Shown piece after piece: positions 13,105 through 18,866 of a DNA stretch of 18,866 nucleotides. The position numbers were made by a program, and so were the translations under genes. Numbering within the stretch: the first letter of the stretch is position 1; the number at the start of each line of letters is the position of its first letter. The stretch lies in contig DGHJ01000137.1 of the NCBI GenBank assembly GCA_002392625.1, positions 1 through 18,866 on the forward strand, in the 5' to 3' direction. The notes below the pieces were generated by a model that saw only the letters and a list, made by a program, of their open reading frames with translations, was not told the DNA's origin and did not search any database. Source of the stretch: Oscillospiraceae bacterium UBA3851. Lineage in GTDB: Bacteria > Bacillota > Clostridia > Oscillospirales > Oscillospiraceae.

Positions 13105-14637
13105 ATGGAGAATCAACAGAACAACGCCTCCCTGCTGGAGGAGATGGACCTCTACAGCATCGTCCGGGACGTGCTGCGCAACCTGTGGGTCATCATCCTG
13201 GGCGCCATCGCCGTGGGACTGATCGTCAACTACGTGGCCCGCACGGAGTTCAAGAGCACCTATTCCACCGCCACCACCTTCGTGGTCACCTCCAGGACCG
13301 GCGGCAACTATACGTACAACAACCTGCAGGCGGCCTCCACCATGGCCGAGAGCTTTTCCAATATCCTCAACAGCAATCTTCTGAAAAAGAAGGTTTGCCA
13401 GGACCTGGGGGTGGACAGCTTTGACGCCGTGATGTCAGCCGGCGCTATCACCGACACCAACCTGCTGACGCTGCGCGTCACGTCGGACACGCCGAAGAAC
13501 GCCTACAGCATCACCCGCTCGGTGATGAAAAATATCGCCGAGCTCACCGGCTACGTGTCCACCGATATGGTCATGGAGGTGCTCCAGGAGCCTACGGTGC
13601 CCACCCGGCCGGACGGGTCCTACTCCGGCCGCACCCGAATGGTGAAGGCCGCCATCCTGGGCGGCGCGGCGCTGGCGCTGGCCTTCGCCTATCTCTCCTT
13701 CCGCAAGACCACCATCCGGGATGAAAAGGACCTGGAGAACCGGCTGGATGCCCATTCCCTGGGTATGCTGTATCACGACAGCGCGTTGACCAGGGTCCCC
13801 GGCCATCTGCTGCGCCACAAGCGGAGCAAGCTGCTGATCACGGAGCTGACCGCCCGGTTCGAGTTTGTGGAGCGGTTCAAGAAGATTTCCGCCCTGATCT
13901 CCACCCAGGCCAGGAAGCGGGAGGCCAAGGTCATGCTGGTGACCAGCGTGCAGGAGCACGAGGGCAAGTCCACCGTATCGGCCAACCTGGCCCTGTCCCT
14001 GGCCCAGCAGTCCCATCAGGTGCTGCTGATCGACGGCGACCTGCGCCGTCCCACCCTCAACAAGCTCTTCCTGGAGGAGGGGGAGCAGGTGGAGACCAGC
14101 CTGGCCCGGCTGCTGCTGGGCAAGACCACCCTGATGAAGGCCATGCGCTACGATGAGAAGCGGGGCGTCTACCTGCTGCTCAACGACAAAAACTACGCCA
14201 ACTCCACGGATATCGTTTCCTCGGAGAACATGGCTCGTCTGCTGGACGTGGCCCGCAAGGCCTTCGACTACATCATCATCGACTCGCCCCCCATGTCCCT
14301 GATGGCGGACGCCGAGGTGCTGGCGGATCATTCCGACATGAGCATCCTGGTGATCAAGTACGACATGATCCCCGCCGAGGATCTCAACGACGCCATCGAC
14401 GCGCTGAAGGACTGCAAGGCCCACTTTGCCGGCTGCATCCTCAACGACGTGCGCACCCTGCCCGGCGAGCGGCGCACGGTGGTGGGCTACGGCGGCTACG
14501 GCCGCTACGGCCATTACGGCAACTACGGAAAGTACGGGAAATACGGCGCCTACGGCCGCTACGGCGGTTATGGCGGCTACGGACACTATGCCCAGGACGC
14601 CGGGGCGGAGCCGGCGGCGAATGAGGAAAAGAAATGA
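13105..14637 (+). CDS. CpsC-CpsD fusion: polysaccharide chain-length regulator and tyrosine autokinase (first copy)
   Basis: The 510 residues combine a Wzz-type adaptor with a BY-kinase. TM1 is at about 28-44, an outer domain of about 130 residues follows, a Pro-containing segment (PTVPTRPDG) precedes TM2 at about 181-198, and then comes the kinase. Kinase motifs are Walker A with EGKST (Lys288), Walker A' LLIDGDLRRP (Asp310, Asp312) and Walker B YIIIDSPP (Asp393). The tail carries 12 tyrosines at exact three-residue spacing (462-495, XGY triplets) as autophosphorylation targets. It should control polymer length and export together with the CpsB phosphatase. I prefer ATG at 13105 over GTG at 13099 because the GGAGG site (13093-13097) is 7 bases from the ATG and only one from the GTG. 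It overlaps the next gene by four bases. Confidence 0.92.
   Translation: MENQQNNASLLEEMDLYSIVRDVLRNLWVIILGAIAVGLIVNYVARTEFKSTYSTATTFVVTSRTGGNYTYNNLQAASTMAESFSNILNSNLLKKKVCQDLGVDSFDAVMSAGAITDTNLLTLRVTSDTPKNAYSITRSVMKNIAELTGYVSTDMVMEVLQEPTVPTRPDGSYSGRTRMVKAAILGGAALALAFAYLSFRKTTIRDEKDLENRLDAHSLGMLYHDSALTRVPGHLLRHKRSKLLITELTARFEFVERFKKISALISTQARKREAKVMLVTSVQEHEGKSTVSANLALSLAQQSHQVLLIDGDLRRPTLNKLFLEEGEQVETSLARLLLGKTTLMKAMRYDEKRGVYLLLNDKNYANSTDIVSSENMARLLDVARKAFDYIIIDSPPMSLMADAEVLADHSDMSILVIKYDMIPAEDLNDAIDALKDCKAHFAGCILNDVRTLPGERRTVVGYGGYGRYGHYGNYGKYGKYGAYGRYGGYGGYGHYAQDAGAEPAANEEKK
14485..14589 (+). repeat. Nine-base tandem repeat encoding XGY triplets
   Basis: Units of the form TAC-GGC-NNN recur about twelve times and encode the tyrosine tail of the first kinase. 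Third-codon positions vary between units, so the repeat is imperfect at DNA level but regular in protein. It could expand or contract by slippage. Confidence 0.75.
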
Positions 14638-16145
14638 ACGAGACGGAAACCAACAACAAACAGGAGGTGCAGGAGATCGACCTCGTCAGTCTTCTGCGGG
14701 ACTTCCTCAGCAGCCTGCGCAGGCTGTGGCCGCTGGTGCTGGTGCTGACGGTGGCGGCGGGGGCGCTGTTCTATTTCCGGGGCGTCCGCAGCTACAGCCC
14801 CCGGTATATGGCGGAGTCCACCGTCTCGGTGGAGATCGTCAACGGCGGCTCCTACGCCAACCGCAACACCGCCGAGCAAATGGGACAGATCTTCCCCCAC
14901 ATCATCAAGAGCGGCGCCCTGTCCGACGTGATCGCGGCGGATCTGGGCATGAAGAGCGTGCCCGGCTCCATCTCCGTCACCAATATCAAGGGCACCAATC
15001 TGCTGACCATCTCCGTCACGGCCTGGTCCGAGGAGATGGCGGGAAAGATCCTGCAGTCGGTGATGGACAACTACCCGGAGGTAGCCCAGTACGTGGTGGG
15101 CCAGACGAAGCTGACTGTGGTGGATGAGGGCGGCGTGTCCCTGGTCACCCACAAGAACACGGTGGTGCGCGGCGCCGCGCAAAAGGGCGCGCTGATCGGT
15201 CTGGCCATCGGCCTCGGTCTGGTGGCGCTGCGGGCCGCCACGTTCCGCACCGTCCGCAGCGAGGAGGATCTGCGCTCCCTGCTGAACGTGCCGTGTCTCG
15301 GCACGCTGCCGGTCTGTCACAAGAAGCAGCGCCGCAGCACGGAGCGGGACGAGATCAACATCCTCACCGACGACAACCGGGGCAGCTATGTGGAGGCCAT
15401 GCGCCTGATCCGCACCCGGCTGGAGCGGCAGATGAAGGACAAGAAGGTGCTGATGGTCACCAGCTCCGTGGCCGGCGAGGGCAAGTCCACGGTGGCGGCC
15501 AACCTGGCCATCTCCATGGCGCTGAAGGGCAAGAAGGTCATCCTGGTGGACTGCGACCTGCGCAACCCCTCTGTGGGACGTATCTTCAACGTCCAGGAGA
15601 AGTGCCCCGGCCTGGTGGCGGTGCTGAACGGCCAGGCCACGTTGGCGGAGGCGCTGGTGGAGGTCCAGAACAAGAACGTGCCCACGGGGCTGTGGCTGAT
15701 GCCCGGCGCCGACAAGGAATCCCGCCTGGTGGAGATCCTGGGCAGCCAGGCCATGCGCAACCTGGTGGATCAGCTGCGCCAGGAGGCCGACGCGGTGATC
15801 CTGGATACGCCGCCCTCCGCCGTGCTGGTGGACGCCATGATGCTGGTCAAGCACGTGGACGGCATCGCCTACGTGGTCATGCGTGACTACGCCCGCCGCC
15901 GGTTTATCTTCGACGGCGTGGAGGAGCTGTCCTCCGGCGGCGCCCCCATCGTGGGCTGCATCCTCAACGGGGGCCAGACCCGCTCCGGCAAATACGGCTA
16001 CTACGGCTATTACGGCCGCTACGGCTATGGCCGTTACGGTTACGGCTACGGTTACGGCAAGGATAAAAAGCATTCCTCCAAAGCCGGGTCCCACAGCCAT
16101 CAGCACCGGCAGACCAAGGAAAAACAGAAGCCCAAGGAGCAGTGA
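14634..16145 (+). CDS. CpsC-CpsD fusion: polysaccharide chain-length regulator and tyrosine autokinase (second copy)
   Basis: This 503-residue protein has the same layout as the gene before it: TM1 at about 32-48, an outer domain, TM2 near 186-201 and a BY-kinase. Motifs are Walker A VAGEGKSTV (Lys284), Walker A' ILVDCDLRNP (Asp306, Asp308) and Walker B VILDTPP (Asp391). The tail differs: 11 tyrosines in a GYYGYYGRYGYG pattern (454-474), followed by a basic, Ser/His/Lys-rich end. The sequences of the two copies have diverged clearly, so this is not a recent duplication. The ATG overlaps the stop of the first copy (ATGA), with GAGGAAAAG upstream as ribosome site. Two fused copies in tandem could form a mixed oligomer or respond to different signals. 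Confidence 0.92.
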   Translation: MNETETNNKQEVQEIDLVSLLRDFLSSLRRLWPLVLVLTVAAGALFYFRGVRSYSPRYMAESTVSVEIVNGGSYANRNTAEQMGQIFPHIIKSGALSDVIAADLGMKSVPGSISVTNIKGTNLLTISVTAWSEEMAGKILQSVMDNYPEVAQYVVGQTKLTVVDEGGVSLVTHKNTVVRGAAQKGALIGLAIGLGLVALRAATFRTVRSEEDLRSLLNVPCLGTLPVCHKKQRRSTERDEINILTDDNRGSYVEAMRLIRTRLERQMKDKKVLMVTSSVAGEGKSTVAANLAISMALKGKKVILVDCDLRNPSVGRIFNVQEKCPGLVAVLNGQATLAEALVEVQNKNVPTGLWLMPGADKESRLVEILGSQAMRNLVDQLRQEADAVILDTPPSAVLVDAMMLVKHVDGIAYVVMRDYARRRFIFDGVEELSSGGAPIVGCILNGGQTRSGKYGYYGYYGRYGYGRYGYGYGYGKDKKHSSKAGSHSHQHRQTKEKQKPKEQ

Positions 16146-16147
16146 CC

Positions 16148-16831
16148 ATGGGAACGGGAAATCATCAGAAGAGTGCCCCGCGGGGGGGCTACAACCGGGT
16201 GGTCAAGCGGCTTATTGACGTCGTGATCGCGGCCCTTGCGCTGGTCGTTCTTTCCCCGGTGCTGCTGATCTCGGCGATCCTGATCCGGCTGACCTCCCCC
16301 GGCCCGGCTATCTTCAAACAGACGCGCCTGGGCCGCGGCGCCAGGGAATACACGATCTACAAGTTCCGTACCATGTACGTGAACAGCGAGCACACCGGCT
16401 CCGGCGTCTACAGCGACGACAGCGACCCCCGCATGACCGGCATCGGAAAGCTCCTGCGGAAAACGTCCGTCGACGAGCTGCCCCAGCTGGTCAACATCCT
16501 TAAGGGCGACATGTCCCTCATCGGCCCAAGACCGCCCCTTACATATCACCCCTGGCCGGTGGAGGAGTATACGGAGGAGCAGCTGCGCATGTTCGAGGTG
16601 CGGCCCGGCATCACCGGCTGGGCTCAGATCCACGGCCGCAAGGACGTGGAGTGGCACGAGCGGATCCGGCTGAACATTTGGTACGTGGACCACGTGTCCT
16701 TTCCCCTGGATCTGAGGATCTTTTTCACCACCATCGGCAAGGTGTTCACCAATGCCGACAACGAGAACAAGGGCGCCACCGTGGCCCAGGAGCCGGAGGA
16801 GACGGAGGTCTTGGCGCCCACCGAGGAGTAA
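16148..16831 (+). CDS. Initiating sugar phosphate transferase (bacterial sugar transferase family, small PglC-like form)
   Basis: The 227-residue protein has an N-terminal membrane hairpin (about 22-48) followed by the conserved cytosolic core. Visible motifs are SPGPAIFKQTRLG, YKFRTM (71-76), the catalytic Asp109-Glu110 in VDELPQL, GDMSLIGPRP and PGITGWAQI. Such enzymes move a sugar-1-phosphate from a UDP-sugar to undecaprenyl phosphate at the inner membrane face and start repeat-unit assembly. The size fits the short monotopic form without the extra helices of WbaP. ATG at 16148 is chosen because AAGGAG (16134-16139) lies 8 bases upstream. GTG at 16142 would be only 2 bases away. It begins just after the second kinase gene stops. 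The acidic C-terminal tail (EPEETEVLAPTEE) is additional to the core. Confidence 0.92.
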   Translation: MGTGNHQKSAPRGGYNRVVKRLIDVVIAALALVVLSPVLLISAILIRLTSPGPAIFKQTRLGRGAREYTIYKFRTMYVNSEHTGSGVYSDDSDPRMTGIGKLLRKTSVDELPQLVNILKGDMSLIGPRPPLTYHPWPVEEYTEEQLRMFEVRPGITGWAQIHGRKDVEWHERIRLNIWYVDHVSFPLDLRIFFTTIGKVFTNADNENKGATVAQEPEETEVLAPTEE

Positions 16832-16834
16832 CCT

Positions 16835-17680
16835 ATGCTGAAGCTCATGTACATCACCAAATCGCCGGACGTGGCGCGCCTGGCGGAGTCCGCCGGGGTG
16901 GACCGCATCTTTGCGGATATGGAGTTCATCGGCAAGGACCAGCGCCAGGGCGGCCTGGACACCGTGCAGAATCACCACACGGTAGCCGATGTCCGCCGTC
17001 TGCGGCAGGTGCTGACCAAGGCGGAGCTGCTGGTGCGGGTAAACCCCATCCACGACGCGCTGCCGGACTACATGTCCTCCAAGGACGAGATCGACGCGGT
17101 GATCGAGGCCGGCGCGGATATCCTCATGCTGCCCTATTTCAAGACGGCGGAGGAGGCGCTCACCTTCATCCGCCTGGTGGACGGCCGTGCGCGGACCATG
17201 CTGCTGCTGGAGACGCCGGAGGCGGCGGAGCGGGTGGACGAGATCCTGGCCGTGCCCGGCATCGACGAGATCCACATCGGGCTGAACGACCTCAGCCTGG
17301 GCTACGGACGCCGTTTTATGTTCGAGCTGCTGGCGGACGGCACGGTGGAGCGGCTTTGCCGCAAGTTCTGCGAAAAGGGCATCCCCTACGGCTTCGGCGG
17401 CATCGCCTCGCCGGGCAAGGGCGCGCTGAGCGCCGAGTACATCATCCGGGAGCACTACCGCCTGGGCTCCGGGTGCGTCATTTTGTCCAGGAGCTTCTGC
17501 GACACGGCGAAGGTAACCGATCTGGATGCGATCCGCGATACCTTTGCCCGCGGCGTGGCGGAGATCCGTGCCGTGGAGCGGGCGTGCCGGGAGGAGAGCG
17601 ACAGCTTCTTCTCTGACAACCGGCAGGAGCTTTGCCGCCGTGTGCAAATGATCAGCGAGCGCATCGCCGCCGCAAAGTAA
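16835..17680 (+). CDS. HpcH/HpaI aldolase or citrate lyase family protein
   Basis: The 281 residues fit a TIM-barrel of the HpcH/HpaI class. Arg68 is in LLVRVN, the metal ligand Glu126 is in LLLETPEAAERVDEILAVPG, and Asp152 is in HIGLNDLS, where family members have GxxDLS. Family members cleave or form 4-hydroxy-2-oxo acids using pyruvate or a related donor with a divalent metal. The true substrate cannot be read here. Its position after the sugar transferase in a polysaccharide operon suggests it helps make an acidic sugar or acyl substituent. It starts 3 bases after the preceding stop, with GAGGAG overlapping that gene's end as ribosome site. The C-terminus is a helical Arg/Glu-rich stretch. 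Confidence 0.82.
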   Translation: MLKLMYITKSPDVARLAESAGVDRIFADMEFIGKDQRQGGLDTVQNHHTVADVRRLRQVLTKAELLVRVNPIHDALPDYMSSKDEIDAVIEAGADILMLPYFKTAEEALTFIRLVDGRARTMLLLETPEAAERVDEILAVPGIDEIHIGLNDLSLGYGRRFMFELLADGTVERLCRKFCEKGIPYGFGGIASPGKGALSAEYIIREHYRLGSGCVILSRSFCDTAKVTDLDAIRDTFARGVAEIRAVERACREESDSFFSDNRQELCRRVQMISERIAAAK

Positions 17681-17690
17681 TGATTTCCAA

Positions 17691-17748
17691 CTTGCCACGG
17701 CAAGAGATCGTCTGTCATTGCGAGGCGGGCAAAGCCCGCCGTGGCAAT
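17691..17748. repeat. Palindromic intergenic element of the GTCATTGCGAG...GGCAATCC type
   Basis: Two nested foldings are visible. CTTGCC-AC-GGCAAG (17691-17704) is a perfect hairpin. GGCGGGC-AAA-GCCCGCC (17724-17740) is a second one, extended by ATTGC (17717-17721) with GCAAT (17744-17748). TTGCCACGG (17692-17700) is also the exact reverse complement of CCGTGGCAA (17739-17747). The GTCATTGCGAG/GTGGCAATCC ends resemble a dispersed element that recurs in many bacterial genomes. It lies between the aldolase and dehydrogenase genes and might weaken or stabilise the transcript there. Confidence 0.7.
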
Positions 17749-17773
17749 CCGTATCACCCAAAGGAGCCAGCTT

Positions 17774-18673
17774 ATGAACCTGCTGATCACCGGCGCCTGG
17801 CCGGACGCAAAAAAGCATATCCCGGAGATCGAGGCCATGGGCCACACGGTCACCTTTATGCAGCATGAGAGGGACCAGCTCCCCTGCGACGGCGACTGGG
17901 TGGAGGGTGTCATCGGCAGCGGCCTGTTTCTGTTCCATCCCATCGTGCAGTTCCCCAACCTGCGCTTTATCCAGCTCACCAGTGCCGGGTTTGACCGGGT
18001 GGACATGGATTACGTGCGCGAGCACAGCATCGAGATCCACAACGCAAGGGGCGTTTACAGCATTCCTATGGCGGAGTACGCAGTCTCCGGTGTGCTGCAG
18101 CTCTATAAGCAGGCGCGGTATTTCTACGAAAACCAAACGGCTCATCTCTGGAAGAAGCACCGGAGCCTGCCGGAGCTGTGCGGCAAAACCGTGACCGTCG
18201 TCGGCTGCGGAAATGTGGGAACCGAGTGCGCCAAACGCTTCAAGGCCTTCGGCTGTCAAGTGATTGGGCTTAACAGAAGCGTCAAAGAAAACGAGGCCTT
18301 CCACACGATCCTTCCGCTGGAAAAGCTGGATGAGATCCTGCCCAAAACCGACGTCCTCCTCCTGACTGTGGCGCTGAAGCGTGAGACGTCGCATCTCATG
18401 GACCGCCGCCGCCTGGGGCTGCTGCCAGATACCGCCGTGGTTGTCAACGTCTCCCGCGGCGCGGTGCTGGACGAGTGCGCGCTGTGCGAAATGCTGCAAG
18501 CCGGCCGCCTGGCCGGCGCGGTGCTGGACGTGTTTGAGACCGAGCCGCTGCCGGAAGACAGCCCCCTGTGGGACACGCCCAACATGATCGCCACGCCCCA
18601 CAACAGCTACGTGGGGGAAGGAAATGGGGAGAGGCTGTGGAACGTTATCCGGAGGAATATAGGGGCGGGATGA
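17774..18673 (+). CDS. D-isomer-specific 2-hydroxyacid dehydrogenase
   Basis: The 299-residue protein has the two-domain pattern of this family. The substrate-binding N-terminus contains LTSAGFDRVDMD, and the Rossmann motif is VVGCGNVG (143-149). The catalytic triad is Arg228 in VSRGAV, Glu257 in FETEPLP and His276 in TPHNSYVG. It should interconvert a 2-oxo acid and a D-2-hydroxy acid with NAD(P). The C-terminus is slightly short: it stops soon after the NVIRRN helix, where homologues often continue a few residues. ATG at 17774 is preferred over GTG at 17741 because AAGGAG (17761-17766) lies 7 bases upstream and the GTG start falls inside the palindromic element. It may act with the preceding aldolase, but the metabolite is unknown. 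Confidence 0.9.
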   Translation: MNLLITGAWPDAKKHIPEIEAMGHTVTFMQHERDQLPCDGDWVEGVIGSGLFLFHPIVQFPNLRFIQLTSAGFDRVDMDYVREHSIEIHNARGVYSIPMAEYAVSGVLQLYKQARYFYENQTAHLWKKHRSLPELCGKTVTVVGCGNVGTECAKRFKAFGCQVIGLNRSVKENEAFHTILPLEKLDEILPKTDVLLLTVALKRETSHLMDRRRLGLLPDTAVVVNVSRGAVLDECALCEMLQAGRLAGAVLDVFETEPLPEDSPLWDTPNMIATPHNSYVGEGNGERLWNVIRRNIGAG

Positions 18674-18674
18674 G

Positions 18675-18695
18675 ACGGCGCTCGGCCGTTTTCTT
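18675..18695 (+). terminator. Weak candidate terminator after the dehydrogenase gene
   Basis: ACGGC (18675-18679) and GCCGT (18685-18689) form a 5-bp stem with a 5-base loop, followed by TTTTCTT. It begins directly after the TGA stop. The stem is short, so termination may be partial or happen elsewhere downstream. Confidence 0.35.
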
Positions 18696-18795
18696 CCGCC
18701 GCCGCAACCAACAAAAAAACAGAAGCGCCGAATCGGGGCGTACTCCATAAAGAAGATGTTTTGAGGCGGCAATCACCGGCTCAAAAGGATATGAA

Positions 18796-18844
18796 ACCGG
18801 CGTGACCGCTGCGGTCACGCCGGTCAGACTGTCAAAATAGTCTG
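18796..18844. repeat. Tandem hairpins in the terminal intergenic stretch
   Basis: ACCGGCGTGACCGC (18796-18809) and GCGGTCACGCCGGT (18811-18824) are perfect inverted repeats around one base, so about 12 pairs can form with a small loop. Immediately after it CAGACT (18825-18830) and AGTCTG (18839-18844) form a second, weaker stem. Neither has a T-run after it, so a normal rho-independent terminator is not supported. It could be an mRNA-end stabiliser or a dispersed repeat. The 18674-18866 stretch contains no gene I can support. Confidence 0.5.
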
Positions 18845-18866
18845 TAAAGCGTTGGTTCTCGGAAAG

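Noticed and set aside
16100..18772. An 890-codon minus-strand open frame across the sugar transferase, aldolase and dehydrogenase genes.
   Set aside because: All three plus-strand genes share one frame and this open frame is codon-aligned with them. It is a shadow of their codon bias. The plus-strand products have intact catalytic motifs.

Overview
The window looks like a chromosomal segment from a GC-rich, low-oxygen gut Firmicute, most likely Oscillospiraceae-type Clostridia. This is inferred from clean AGGAGG-type ribosome sites, a Gram-positive signal peptide on a giant InlB-B-repeat surface protein, a CpsB-type PHP phosphatase, CpsC/CpsD-type tyrosine kinases, and an intergenic hairpin of the GTCATTGCGAG...GGCAATCC type. 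No rRNA, tRNA, CRISPR array, transposase or phage gene was seen.

Layout. (1) 1-110: the first 36 codons of an unidentified minus-strand gene. (2) 223-9012: a six-gene minus-strand operon. It starts at a near-consensus promoter (9124-9152) and ends at a rho-independent terminator (224-261). In transcription order it encodes a 1915-aa secreted InlB-repeat protein, a 94-aa small protein, an HPr-kinase-like P-loop protein, a PqqD-family protein, a Pro/Asp-rich putative lipoprotein and a family-5-type nucleotidyltransferase. A perfect 16-bp hairpin lies between the small gene and the enzyme genes and could act as an attenuator. (3) 9013-9650: a 638-bp divergent intergenic region with promoters for both sides and four copies of CGAAATA. 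(4) 9651-18673: a plus-strand operon of eight genes. They encode an ABC exporter, a CpsB-like tyrosine phosphatase, a membrane-anchored Ig-like-fold protein, two tandem CpsC-CpsD fusion tyrosine kinases, an initiating sugar phosphate transferase, an HpcH/HpaI-type aldolase and a D-2-hydroxyacid dehydrogenase. (5) 18674-18866: hairpins and no gene.

How the parts may work together. The plus-strand operon is the regulatory and initiation end of an exopolysaccharide or capsule locus. The transferase loads the first sugar phosphate on the lipid carrier, the two kinases and the phosphatase control chain length and export, and the last two genes may make an unusual acidic building block. The minus-strand operon is the more unusual part. 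The kinase, PqqD and nucleotidyltransferase trio resembles the HPr-rel cassettes and the tailoring genes of some lasso-peptide clusters, but no lasso cyclase or leader peptidase is visible. The 94-aa protein has a leader-like N-terminus and one dockerin/EF-hand-like acidic loop, so it is a good candidate substrate. My main hypothesis is a peptide or protein modification system (phosphorylation or nucleotidylation) tied to a giant surface protein and sitting back-to-back with an ABC exporter and a polysaccharide locus. The substrate assignment is inference.
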